Source: Ariolimax columbianus (lineage: Eukaryota; Mollusca; Gastropoda; Stylommatophora; Arionidae). Taken from it: DNA of 64,000 nucleotides. The translations under genes were made by a program, and so were the position numbers. Under the pieces are notes generated by a model. That model saw nothing but the letters and a program-made list of their open reading frames with translations. It was not told the origin of the DNA and did no database searches. Location of the stretch: contig JAVGWX010000003.1 of the NCBI GenBank assembly GCA_036924085.1, forward strand, positions 125,353,474 through 125,417,473, written 5' to 3'. Below are positions 54,425 through 64,000 of the stretch, piece by piece. The first letter of the stretch is position 1. Each line of letters begins with the position of its first letter.

Positions 54425-54715
54425 AGGTTCTCAACGTTGAGTAGTTAGGTTAAAGTAAAGTAAAGTATCCCATAGCATTACTGTCGTAGGGGTGTGAGGT
54501 GTTAGCGATCTTACATTTCAAAGGCTCGGCTATATGAGGGCGGTAGCCATCTCCTCTCCCTCGCCGCTTTTACTTCCTGGACTGAACCGGTACCCATTTA
54601 AGGCTGGGTCGACCTGGGAACCATTGCGGTCTGAAAAAAACATTACCGCCTCAACTAGGAAATGAACCCAGGACCACTCAGATGCGAAGCCAGCGTGCTA
54701 ACCACTGCGCTACAA
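54425..54715 (-). mobile_element. SINE-C, tRNA-like, copy 3
   Basis: The right end on the minus strand reads 'gtagcgcagtggttagcacg' (a very good A box), then 'cctgggttcatttccta' (B box). The body includes 'cttttacttcctggactgaa' and 'ggctgggtcgacc', comparable with 38598-38852. The left end has AAAGT repeats ('aaagtaaagtaaagtatccc'). This copy shows the tRNA head most clearly. Confidence 0.78.
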
Positions 54716-54859
54716 AGGGTACAGACAACAGCTCTTTCATCTGGAGAGTAAAGAGACAGGAAGGAGATGAACAGAGCATACCATGAATGATGATACAACA
54801 CAGAGAGTAATGCAACAGCAATTTGATCACCTGAAGATATAACCAGCTTGTATAAACAA

Positions 54860-55180
54860 TATGAAATATGGGCAAAGATGGCGCCGTAACTGGCTGCGAG
54901 TCTACATTTCTCTACTGTTTTGGATCATTATGGATGCCGCTAGACCACAGATTTGCCTGGAATTCACACTAGTCGACGACTTATACTTGTGTTCACTGAA
55001 ACGTGGTGTTTTTTTCCGTCGGGACTTGTTATTTCGTTCTTTTTTTGTGATTTCTTCCATCCGTTTATCCTGGTCTGGACGCCGGCTGAATGGCAATACG
55101 CTTATACCTGTGTCGTATTTCACGGGTTAGTTCTGCCGGTTCACCTTCACGAATTTGGCGTGTGGGAATTTTAGATGCTA
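54860..55180 (+). other. Unidentified segment with YY1-like motif
   Basis: 'caaagatggcgcc' (about 54872-54884) resembles the YY1-type motif found at the start of some LINE leaders. A frame of 89 codons follows (WRRNWLRVYISLLFWIIMDA ...). It could be the 5' leader of a mobile element. I cannot confirm a family or a boundary. Confidence 0.3.
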
Positions 55181-55989
55181 CTATGATGAGATGAATACAG
55201 CTGGGGAGAGATGCCAGACTCACTCACACGCCGAGTGTTGTCCATACGACCTCTTGTGGTTATCGAAAAGGCACGACAAACTGCGTTAGATGCCATCCCA
55301 CCTTTCTACCCTGCGGGTTACATGTTTACGGAAAGGCTTCGGTGGTAACCCTGAGGTAAAAATGCATCCTATGCTATCTCCAGTCATCTCGATGAATGTC
55401 TTGCCACTGGCAAAAGGTAGCTTAGGCTCTGTGAGTGAGGTTGACAAAAGGCGCAGTTTCTTCCTCACTTTAATCCAAATCACCGCGCAAGTCACCCATT
55501 TCAGCGGACACAGCAAGAGATACGACTGTCCACACGGCTGAACAAAGAGAGTGGTCTTCATCACTTGTGATGGACAACAACTATTATTTATAAACAATAT
55601 ACTCTTTACGGGAACAAACAAGAGAAAGTTGCGGAGGCCGAGGTAAACCTGAAGAAGAATAGCAGAAGAGGAAGCAAAGCACTGTTGTATAAGGAGTAAA
55701 ACTGGGTCCTAAGCCACCTCCCTAAGGATAAGATGTAATATGCTGACCGTCCGCACCTCACATCCTTGGCATGCATCTGAAAACAGGTGGGGTTGTAGCA
55801 GCCCGGTGATCCCTCTAGTGGGGAGTCTGCTGAGATATGTAGCATTCCACTACAGTCAGGAGGATTTTTGACACCCACCCCCCTCTCACCACCCCTTCCT
55901 CCTCTTCAGTATGTTCCATGAAATAAGAGGAGTCACTAAAATTCACTGCTAGAGAAATTCTGTCAAGAGTGAAGAGCTCAACATGAGTG
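55181..55989. other. Intron; possible LINE 3' remnant
   Basis: The end near 55545-55590 ('ttcatcacttgtgatggaca') resembles 62518-62540 ('tctttacttgtgatgggcaa'), which suggests a shared, degraded LINE 3' region. Nothing else was recognised. Confidence 0.35.
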
Positions 55990-57015
55990 TAGTTAGTAGC
56001 TTCTAACAACAATAACAATGAATGGAGGTACTAGCTTCTAACAAAATTATCAATCAGTGTAACTAGTAGCTTCTAACAGCACTTACATTGTGTGTAGCTT
56101 GTAGTTCTAACAGTGTAACAATGGGTGTAGCTAGTAACTTCTAACAGCAATAACAGTGTGTGTAGCTAGTAGCTTCTAACAACAATAACAATGAATGAAG
56201 CTACTAGCTTCTAACAAAATTATCAATCAGTGTAACTAGTAGCTTCTAACAGCAATAACAGTGTATGTGGCTTGTAGTTCTAACAGTGTAACAAGGGGTG
56301 TAGCTAGTAACTTCTAACAGCAATAACAGTGTGTGTAGCTAGTAGCTTCTAACAACAATAACAATGAATGGAGGTACTAGCTTCTAACAAAATTATCAAT
56401 CAGTGTAACTAGTAGCTTCTAACAGCACTTACATTGTGTGTAGCTTTTAGTTCTAACAGTGTAACAATGGGTGTAGCTAGTAACTTCTAATAGCAATAAT
56501 AGTGTGTGTAGCTAGTAGCTTCTAACAACAATAACAATGAATGGAGGTACTAGCTTCTAACAAAATTATCAATCAGTGTAACTAGTAGCTTCTAACAGCA
56601 CTTACATTGTGTGTAGCTTTTAGTTCTAACAGTGTAACAATGGGTGTAGCTAGTAACTTCTAACAGCAATAACAGAGTGTGTAGCTAGTAGCTTCTAACA
56701 GCACTTACATTATGTGTAGCTTTTAGTTCTAACAGTGTAACAATGGGTGTAGCTAGTAACTTCTAACAGCAATAACAGTGTGTGTAGCTAGTAGCTTCTA
56801 ACAGCACTTACATTGTGTGTAGCTTTTAGTTCTAACAGTGTAACAATGGGTGTAGCTAGTAACTTCTAACAGCAATAACAGTGTGTGTAGCTAGTAGCTT
56901 CTAACAGCACTTACATTGTGTGTAGCTTTTAGTTCTAACAGTGTAACAATGGGTGTAGCTAGTAACTTCTAACAGCAATAACAGTGTGTGTGGCTAGTAG
57001 CATCTTACAACAATA
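55990..57015. repeat. Higher-order tandem array: 173-bp then 103-bp blocks
   Basis: Subunits of about 34-35 bp built on 'gtagctagtagcttctaaca' form five-subunit blocks. The marker 'aatg(g/a)ag' recurs at 56021, 56194, 56367 and 56540, exactly 173 bp apart. From about 56590 the block shrinks to 103 bp: the marker 'cacttacatt' or its variant is at 56599, 56702, 56805 and 56908. The difference, 70 bp, equals two subunits, so the array changed its repeat block by loss of two subunits. Confidence 0.93.
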
Positions 57016-57234
57016 ACAATGAGTGTAGCTTTAAAGAAAAATGCTCCCATTATATCAGAGCGCCCAACAGCAGCTTCAATGGTGAGCAGGCAAAATCAAG
57101 AAAAGAGAGGAATGAAAGCAGACTGTGTTTGGGGCAAACCACATTAACAAAACTAATACTCAGAAGAGCAATATTGAAGCAGTAATATGTATAAATTTTT
57201 TTAGTTTGCCGTGTTTTTCCTAAAGTGGAGTGCG

Positions 57235-57410
57235 TTGTAATGTTTTGCGGCTTGTAACATAGTACATCTGACTTCAGCACACTTTTCTTTACTAGATTCA
57301 CATCCCACAGGGATATGACCTTGCTGGTTTATGAATCCAATCACATGCAAATTTGGTTTCTGAGTCGTGCCACTAATCCACTTAGCTATGTTACATCGCT
57401 CCCCCTTAAT
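57235..57410 (-). mobile_element. Diverged SINE-A-like element
   Basis: The order of blocks parallels SINE-A on the minus strand: 'catagtacatctgacttcag' (centre), 'cacatcccacagggatatga', then 'gtgccactaatccacttagc' (tRNA head). Divergence is high. Confidence 0.5.
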
Positions 57411-57850
57411 ATGTACACCCACACAAGTGGTACCTGGTTGGTTGGTTTTTGATCCAGCGAGGTATGAGCTCCTGCCCTTTGGCCTAATGTCATATAGTGA
57501 TATCTGCAAGTGTTTGTAAGCTATTGTTTAGTTCCGTACAAGGTGTTTCATTTGTCTGGCCTTGGAAGAAGAAGCTCTTTTCTAACACGGCAAGCACAGG
57601 ATATTCAAAAACGCAGTACACGGGATTCAAATAATAGCACCACTGTAACCTTCCAAGCTTTTCATAAACTGCAACTAAATATGGTTGCACAATCTCATCA
57701 TATAAAACAATTTAAATTTAAACAGCTACTACAAATGCTCAGGTACAGACTCCCTAAAAGGGGCTGATTGTAATAGTGTGCCTATGCTTCACTTGGAGCG
57801 ACAATACATATTGTCACTATGTACACTTTATATATATTTTCTGTTTTCAG

Positions 57851-58064
57851 ATAGCATGACTTCTGCTACACAATTCACAAGGGAAGTAATGATGAAATCT
57901 CATATGAACAGAAATTCCCGAGCTAATAGCAGACTTCCAGAAGCACCTCTAGAATTATTAGAATCACCAGTTGATAAGAGGGATTTCCAGCAACAGATTG
58001 AACATGCAAATGATGAAATAAGAAAAGTCGAAGCAGAGACCCAACAAATTAATGTAATGAAAAT
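57851..58064 (+). CDS. Host gene, exon 3 of 4 seen
   Basis: A good acceptor (ttttctgttttcag) and donor (AAAAT|GTGAGT) bound 214 bp. Two bases complete the Asp codon begun in exon 2. Then 70 codons read SMTSATQFTREVMMKSHMNR, LPEAPLELLESPVDKRDFQQ, QIEHANDEIRKVEAETQQIN and VMK. The second half is charged and helical, probably a coiled coil. It ends with two bases (AT), which exon 4 completes to ATG. Product unknown. Confidence 0.8.
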
Positions 58065-58117
58065 GTGAGTATTAAAAACCTAAAGGAGAAAGTTATTCTT
58101 CTATCAGACCTGTCAGC

Positions 58118-58460
58118 GGGATCAAGACGATTAGCAGCACATAAACTGCAGCGGTCAGCTACCCACAGCTGACTGCTAGCGTCAGGGTCAGCGAACCAGA
58201 GCTGCCAAGACCCTTCTACACCTCCACGCAGTGATCCTGGATAACAAGCTGCAACAGAGCAGACTGGCTAAGTAGAAGAGATCAAAGAGGGAGGGCAACC
58301 CGGTACTCAAAAATGCTTGCTGAAGTCGGATGTGTTGGACCGAAAGGTGCAAATATTGCAGTCAAGCTGTAAACCACGACACAACTACATTCCGCTACTT
58401 GCAAAGCTTTTTTCATGGCTTGGTTGCGGGAGATTGAGAACAAACAAAGAAGAAGAAGAA
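58118..58460 (+). mobile_element. SINE-B1 with 11-bp target duplication
   Basis: A 343-bp copy in the host intron: head 'gggatcaagacgattagcag', two 33-bp-type units, body ('cttctacacctccacgcagt', 'gaagtcggatgtgttggacc'), and a (GAA)n tail at 58446-58460. A perfect duplication 'gacctgtcagc' flanks it (58107-58117 and 58461-58471). Confidence 0.93.
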
Positions 58461-58624
58461 GACCTGTCAGCTAACTGATGGACAGCTGAAAGGCCTCTAT
58501 ATTTGAAGGTTAGCAGTTAATATTCAATAAACAGTCATGAACCAGGAAAGGTTGCCAGCAGGAAGACCAAAAGGGGACAGTCCCTCCACCATGCATAGAC
58601 ACAGCAGACCAATCACCTGTTGTC

Positions 58625-58925
58625 TACACATTTGGCTTGGCTTTGTTTGTTCTCAATCTCTCACTACCAAACCCTAAAAGGGCTTAAGTAGCAGAATGTA
58701 GTCCAGAGAACAGAATGCGTTGTGTCGTAGTTTACAGCTTGACTGCGATATTTGCACCTTTCAGCCCAACACATCTGTCTATTCTATTGCAGCCTGTTAT
58801 CCAGGATCACCGTGTGGAGGTGTAGAAGGGTCTTGGCAGCTCTGGTTCGCTGGCCCTGATGCTAGCAGTCAGCTATGGGTCGCTGACTGCTGCAGCTCAT
58901 GCCCTGCTCAGCATCTTGATCCCAA
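58625..58925 (-). mobile_element. SINE-B1, minus orientation
   Basis: Reverse of the same element. The left side is the 3' end ('tggcttggctttgtttgttc', a (GCCAA)n-type tail in reverse). Then come 'tagtttacagcttgactgcg', the body with an internal deletion near 58780, and the head 'ctgctcagcatcttgatccc' ending at 58921. I could not define a target duplication. Confidence 0.85.
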
Positions 58926-59284
58926 TCTCTTCATATCATTTGTGAATGTCTGCAATAAAGTTGTAGGGCCACCAGGACATAATTTGTTGTTGTGTCATGC
59001 ATACGCACCAAATGCCTGGCCTATCTGCATCTTCATAACAATTTAGTATATTAGACATCATTAAAGATGGTTTGGCACCTGATTTCTGTGTTGTGAATTT
59101 CAGCCCTATAGAGAGAGATTGTCAATGTTCTGTCCTTGTTTACCCATTGAGTAACTTAAAGCTTCTCTACATCTGCTTTTCATAGCTTCTATACCTTCTA
59201 TCCATATACAATGAATGGAACAACCATGCCTTATCATTTCTCATATGTTCAAGTATAGGTTTGATACAATTGAAGCTGAATCAT

Positions 59285-59330
59285 TACTTACTTACTTAGT
59301 CGTTCCTCTTCTACTGTGAGGTGTAGAGGT
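59285..59330 (-). mobile_element. 46-bp LINE 3'-end insertion with 12-bp target duplication
   Basis: 'tacttacttacttagtcgtt' and 'cctcttctactgtgaggtgt', then 'agaggt': the last 46 bp of the TAAG-tailed LINE of 5434-5898. A perfect 12-bp duplication 'aagctgaatcat' flanks it (59273-59284 and 59331-59342). It is an extremely short but complete retrotransposition product. Confidence 0.92.
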
Positions 59331-59342
59331 AAGCTGAATCAT

Positions 59343-59971
59343 CCTGCTTCTATAGTACATGAAACCTCACAATTTGTTAAGTAAAAGTTTGTAATTTCTT
59401 GGATCAGGTAAATGTATGAATTCATGTCTTTGACTAGAATTCTCCTTGTGAGAAAAAAGTGCTCAGTATGTATTGAATTTTCATTCTATTATTTTTTAGG
59501 CATATTTACTCACTTACTTCATTTAGATAATTTAGGCATAGCTCAGCCTCTCTGATCTTATATGAAATGTTAGAACAGCAGACCTAACAACCAGCTTGCA
59601 ATAAAAAATAATCATAAGAAAAAAATATAGGTCAAATAAATGAAACATTTGTGGAAAGAGGCCCCCATCCCATCCCACCCCCTGTACACACTCCCCCCCA
59701 CTTCCCATCACCACCTCCCAAACAAAAAATGTGAAACAGCATAAAAATTCAATCTGAAAAATCTGTGAATAGAAAAAAATATCAAAAACAGAAACACATT
59801 TAGAACAATTTAAATTACATTTTATGTCGAAAGAACTTCAATATTTTAGTACAGGAAAAATCTTCTCATTATTTGGAACTAAGACATTCATCACATTTGT
59901 TTGGAATAACCTCCATATCCATTCATATTAGTGTATATACTTATTGTCCAGTGGTTTATGATATTTTTCAG
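59343..59971. other. Intron; no feature recognised
   Basis: C-rich stretch near 59665-59712; no repeat recognised. Ends with the acceptor of exon 4. Confidence 0.45.
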
Positions 59972-60140
59972 GAAGTGTGTACAAGGAGAATCTCGCTTGA
60001 AACAAGTCAGAGAACTGTTTTCCATCAATTATGATAGGTCCATTGTACGAGATGTGTATAACTATCTGAATACATCAATTATTCAGATAAACAGAGGATT
60101 GCGAATGTCACCTCAGCTTAGACAGCTGAAAAGACAAAAA
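59972..60140 (+). CDS. Host gene, exon 4 of 4 seen
   Basis: The acceptor gatatttttcag and donor AAA|GTGAGT bound 169 bp. One base completes the Met codon begun in exon 3. Then 56 codons read KCVQGESRLKQVRELFSINY, DRSIVRDVYNYLNTSIIQIN and RGLRMSPQLRQLKRQK. It is helical and basic. It ends in phase 0. No phase-0 acceptor with a convincing open continuation was found before 64000, so the gene probably continues beyond the window. Product unknown. Confidence 0.8.
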
Positions 60141-60309
60141 GTGAGTACTTTTGATATATACAATCCAAAAAGTTAGTTTTTGTAGTTGTTAAAATAGAAT
60201 GAAACCAGAATTTAACAGTGAACAGTTTAGAGTTTCAGAAATAGTAGTACATTTAACTCTTTGCTTTCCAGATTTTAAAAATGTATGTCTATTTCTTGTA
60301 TCTGCATCA

Positions 60310-60661
60310 GGGATCAAGATGCTGAGCAGCGCATGAGCTGCAGTGGTCAGCGACCCAAAGCTGACTGCTAGCGTCAGGGCCAGCGAACCCTAGCTGCCAA
60401 GACCCTTCTACGCCTCCACGCGGTGATCCTGGATAACAGGCTGCAGTAGGGCAGACGGGCTAAGAAGAAGGGATCGAAGAGGGAATGCTAACCCGGTACT
60501 CAAAAAATGCTTGCTGAAGTCGGAGTGTTGGATCGAAAGGTGCAAATATCGCAGCCAAGCTGTAAATTACGACACAGCGCATTCCGTTCTCTGGACTACA
60601 TTCTGCTACTTACCCTTTCAGGGTTTGGTAGTGAGAGATTGAGAACAAACGAAGAAGAAGA
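60310..60661 (+). mobile_element. SINE-B1 with 13-bp target duplication (reference copy)
   Basis: A 352-bp copy: head 'gggatcaagatgctgagcag', units at about 60341-60400, and body with 'cttctacgcctccacgcggt'. The core 'gaagtcggagtgttggatcg' begins at 60516. It ends 'gagattgagaacaaacgaag' plus (GAA)n. A perfect duplication 'tgtatctgcatca' flanks it (60297-60309 and 60662-60674). I use it as the reference for the short form. Confidence 0.95.
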
Positions 60662-60674
60662 TGTATCTGCATCA

Positions 60675-62149
60675 TTTTTCAGCACGTCATGCTGGACATG
60701 GTTGTTGATGTTGAGAACCTCAAATTTTAAGAAAATCTTCTTTTTTTTTTCTTTTTTTTTTACATTTGTTTTGGTGTGTCTAGAGACATATATTAATAAA
60801 GAACTTGTTGGTGTATAGTTGCTATTGTGTGTATGTTAGTTTCTGAGATACAAGAAGATGAAGGTGATAGTGGGGACAAATAGCACAAACATATAGACTC
60901 ACCCGATAGCAGGTTAGAAAAAAACAAAAACTTGCAGAAAAACGTACTAATACTACTGTTGATGTTTACCGTAATGACTATGTCTGTCACTTCGACTATC
61001 AACATAATTATTGTATCTACATAAACAAACTAAATAGATCCACCTCAGAAAAATCCGTTGCAGAAACTTAACTTCTCCATTCTCAATAATTCGTGAATCT
61101 TCAAACCCAAGCAAAAAAGAGAAGAAATCCTTTCCAAAAATCTAAAACAAATTTTTAAATTGCCATTGCCAGATGTGTCGCTGAAATAGTCAAAAGGAGC
61201 AAAATTGAGAATAAGAAAAATTAAGATTACAAGTTGTCAATAAAATAGGGAATTCCATGAGGAAAAATAGGGTGTCATGCCAGTGTTTGGTGCTATCACA
61301 TACTTTTTTTCTGTACAGTGAAAACATAATAAGCTACATAAAGAATATACCAAAAAATATCAGATCATGGACATAATATAAAGAGCTGTTTATAAACTTT
61401 GAAGCAAAATTGTACAAGAAATTGTTTATGTGGTATGTCAGAATGCAAAAATAATGATCTCAGCTAAATAACAAGAAGAGAATGGTTATCTCCAATATAA
61501 GCAATTACACATTATTCAGTTTGCAATGCAAATATGATACTTTTAAAACAAGCCTACAGATTCAAACACCAGATATAGCTAATAATAAGAGGTTGAAGAT
61601 GAATTTCAACTATTAACGATATTATCTAAAGAAAAAAATATCTTTTGTTTTAAGTTATTACTGTATTTAGACAAGTTCATTAAAATATGCATATAAATAT
61701 TTGTTAACTGCTATTATAGCAGATTCTTTCATCTAGGACAGTAAAAACAATAACTACTACAGATACATAGATGCTCATACATAATAAAGCTAAAATTGTA
61801 TGTTATGATCATCACATGGTAATGAAGGAAGCATCTAGAACATTGCAGTTGAACACGACATGAAAAAAGGATTATAGAAATGAATAAGACAAAAGCTGAG
61901 AAAGTCATAAACATGCATCTCAAGGTAGTGCTAAGTATAGGTTGCAAAAGCAAATTTTGTGTTTGGAAGACTGCAAGCAAGCATCTGAAACTGACAGGGC
62001 ATAAGTGTCTTCACCAAGGTAAAAAAACATTGTGCTGTAGTAATAACCACTTTACTGCATGCTTGCCAAACATGGATAGTGTAAAGCCGGCACACCAGAC
62101 AGTTAAATTGTTTTCATTTGAGCTGTTTGCATAGATTGCTCAGGATTTG
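60675..62149. other. Probable intron; no feature recognised
   Basis: AT-rich, with poly-T near 60740-60762. No exon fits the needed phase with good splice sites. Confidence 0.4.
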
Positions 62150-62570
62150 GTGGCAGGGCAAAGTGCCAAACTCTGGAATTCTTAGTGAGACTAACATGTT
62201 GAGCATGTTAAAATGCTACAGAGACTACCTGAAAGTGTCTCTGAAAAGCTCCAGCATTGTTGTCCCCTCCTGGTAGTTGCTTGCACAGAACTGTTCCACC
62301 TGGCATGCCAGCATCACCAAAGGTGTTCATATCACAGAGCAAAACTACATTGTGGAGGCTCAGAGTAAGTATGCTGCTTGAAATAGCAGAATGCACAACA
62401 AATCCACAGTTGCCTCCTCACATGAGTGCTCCAGGCGTGGCAAAGTCTACCATGCCAGGATTGGTCTCCGTAACCAAATGAGAACACATCCAGCAGCACA
62501 AGTCCTATTCTGTTGGCATCTTTACTTGTGATGGGCAACTATTATTTTATTTATGGAACTGTAAGGGTAG
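62150..62570 (+). mobile_element. Possible LINE C-terminal zinc-finger remnant
   Basis: Around 62433-62500 one frame reads GKVYHARIGLRNQMRTHPAA, which resembles the 'C..CGR.C.SRIGLxSHxRTH' finger at the end of many RTE-like polyproteins. 'cttgtgatgggcaactatta' follows. The Cys residues are mostly lost. Confidence 0.4.
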
Positions 62571-62875
62571 AATAAATAAAGGATGTGTCTTTTCCCCTTC
62601 AAAACTTATTGAGTAAATATTTTGAGATGAAGAAAAGATGCACATAAAGAGGTGAAAAGAACTGACATAGCATGCACATGTCAGGTAATATAAGAACTAT
62701 ATTTGGTTAGGTCTATACTTGATATCAAGTTTGAAGAGACGACAACAAATCTCAGATTAGCTTCATTTTTGTTATTGATTCTTCTTTTTGCTCCAAATAA
62801 TGCCTAGAGTCAAACACTACAATTGATCCTTTAACATATATTAAGCCTGTATCTGAGCATTTTCTCTGGTGGTAT
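62571..62875. other. No recognisable feature
   Basis: Unique-looking AT-rich sequence. Confidence 0.4.
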
Positions 62876-63122
62876 CTTCTTCTTCTTCTTCTTCGTGCGC
62901 TGTCAGACGTCAACTTGAATTTGTCCGAAGAAAGCAGCTGTCATCCTGAGGCTGTTGACACTGCCATAGAGCTTGTCTAGTGTTGCCACTGGTGATGGCC
63001 ACATGTGCTTTCTTTGGTCCTCGTATGTCGAGCAATTTTGCAGCAGATGTTGAGCGGTCATTTTCCCTGTACCACAGGCGCATTTGTCAGTGCCACCTAT
63101 CTTCAGTTTATTGAATAGGTGG
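62876..63122 (-). mobile_element. LINE-I1 copy (minus), 3' part before an insertion
   Basis: Starts with a (TTC)n tail (62876-62893). The minus-strand frame 63133-62903 gives the C-terminus (KCACGTGKMTAQHLLQNC, then QRKHMWPSPVATLDKLYGS). It is split at 63122 by a second, reversed LINE-I1 and continues at 63372. Confidence 0.92.
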
Positions 63123-63361
63123 TTATTCAACAAATTAAAGATAGGTGGTACCGACGAATGCCCGTGCGGTACCGGTAAAATGACCGCTGAACATCTGCTG
63201 CAGAACTGCCCGACATACGAGGATCAGAGAGAGCAGATGTGGCCATCACCAGTGGAACTGCAAGACAAGCTCTATGGCAGTGTCGACAGCCTCAGGATGA
63301 CCGCCGCTTTTTTCGAAAAAATAATGGTTACTGTCTGACTGCGTACGAAGAAGAAGAAGAA
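63123..63361 (+). mobile_element. LINE-I1 3' end inserted inside another LINE-I1
   Basis: A 239-bp plus-strand piece: KIGGTDECPCGTGKMTAEHL, EDQREQMWPSPVELQDKLYG, FFEKIMVTV-stop, then (GAA)n. A 10-bp duplication 'gaataggtgg' of the host copy flanks it (63113-63122 and 63362-63371). It matches 24820-25050 almost base for base, so it belongs to that subfamily and is recent. Confidence 0.93.
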
Positions 63362-63371
63362 GAATAGGTGG

Positions 63372-64000
63372 TACCTCAGTCTGTTGTGGCCTGTGCGGAG
63401 TCTAAAGACCATGACCTGCTCTCTTCCATTCAACTGGTAATAGGCATCATTTTTTGTGTAGCCAGTTCTGTTTCCAATTTGGCCATGTATCTGGCCCTAA
63501 TAAACCTTTTGGACTCTTCGTAGGTCACACTAGAATCTGGTTGTGGTAGTCTTGCACCTTCTTTTGCCAGTCTGTCTGCCTCCTCGTTGCCTTGGATGTT
63601 ACAGTGGGATGGAACCCACTGTACCACTACTCTTTTTGGTGTGGACTGCTGGCATAGTTGACAGAGTACTGTTCTTAAATAATTAAGTTCTGTATTTTTC
63701 TGGCTTTTTAGTGCTGTAACTACGGCCAGGGCATCTGTAAACAGGACTATCTGGCTTTCATTGCTTTCGCCTGTCAGCATTGCTTTTACTGCAGCCTTCA
63801 GTGCCTCTGCCTCCGCTCTGAAATTGCTTGATTATTTTCCAGTTGCCACTGACAGTGTTATTTTTCTACCATTTGTTAGGCTCAGGAATACCCCTCCCCC
63901 TCCATTCTGTGTTGTGTTTGTTACAGAACCGTCGGTGTATGCATGGGTCCAGTCCATGCTTGGGTAGTTTTCCGCTATGTACCTCAGGGTTATGTCTCTT
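63372..64000 (-). mobile_element. LINE-I1 copy (minus), continuing beyond window
   Basis: Continues the copy begun at 62876. Minus-strand frame 63780-63430 gives RNase H (LFTDALAVVTALKSQ, HCNIQGNEEADRLAKEGA). Further upstream lie AEAEAL with a stop in the next codons (near 63835) and YTDGSVTNTTQNGGGG near 63905-63940. Nearly identical to the corresponding part of 26349-30356. The 5' part lies outside the window. Confidence 0.92.

Noticed and set aside
54640..54715. tRNA gene on the minus strand
   Set aside because: Good A and B boxes but part of a longer dispersed unit (SINE-C) with two other copies in the window. The same argument applies to 4160-4235, 20879-21103 and 22000-22076.
60772..60845. 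Terminal exon of the host gene with an AATAAA signal
   Set aside because: An AG acceptor and a short phase-0 frame exist (RHILIKNLLVYS...), but the poly-T context and low-complexity sequence give no support.

Overview
The window is animal nuclear DNA. It has GT-AG spliced exons with long repeat-filled introns, several families of LINEs (non-LTR retrotransposons), tRNA-derived SINEs, a mariner DNA transposon and very dense minisatellites. There are no bacterial operons, rRNA genes or intact tRNA genes. The mix of repeats resembles a mollusc such as a sea slug, but that is an impression and not something the sequence proves.

Layout. From 1 to about 15.2 kb the DNA is mostly minisatellite arrays (periods 15, 26, 43, 27, 39, 22, 13, 33 and 58/60 bp) separated by short LINE remnants. 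The 33-bp array (9466-11545) lies inside a SINE that I call SINE-B: its head and its body flank the array. A second such element lies at 18670-19595. From 15.8 to 23.4 kb there are a mariner foldback, a LINE 3' end and four SINE types. From 23.4 to 37.3 kb is a nest of transposons. A mariner (25234-30594) is split by a 4.0-kb LINE (26349-30356) with a 15-bp target duplication. It is followed by a CR1/L2-type LINE split by a SINE-B, and by a second long LINE of the endonuclease-RT-RNase H type (to 36495).

From 40.0 kb to at least 60.1 kb lies the only convincing host gene. Four plus-strand exons (40010-41115, 52077-52182, 57851-58064, 59972-60140) have matching intron phases and give about 531 codons of a lysine/serine-rich, probably coiled-coil protein that I do not recognise. 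Its first and last exons lie outside what I can identify. Its introns hold CR1, SINE-B and LINE insertions and a 1-kb higher-order tandem array (55990-57015). The window ends in a LINE copy that carries another LINE inserted in reverse orientation.

How the parts relate. I use working names. LINE-I1, I2 and I3 are related endonuclease-RT-RNase H elements. CR1 is an L2/CR1-like LINE. SINE-A, C and D are tRNA-like. SINE-B has a different head. LINE-I1 and SINE-B end in the same (GAA)n tail, and LINE-I1, SINE-A and SINE-B share an internal sequence block, which suggests mobilisation by the same machinery. Every LINE and mariner copy seen here is broken by stops or frameshifts, or is incomplete. 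All gene calls are from reading translations by eye; no database search was possible.
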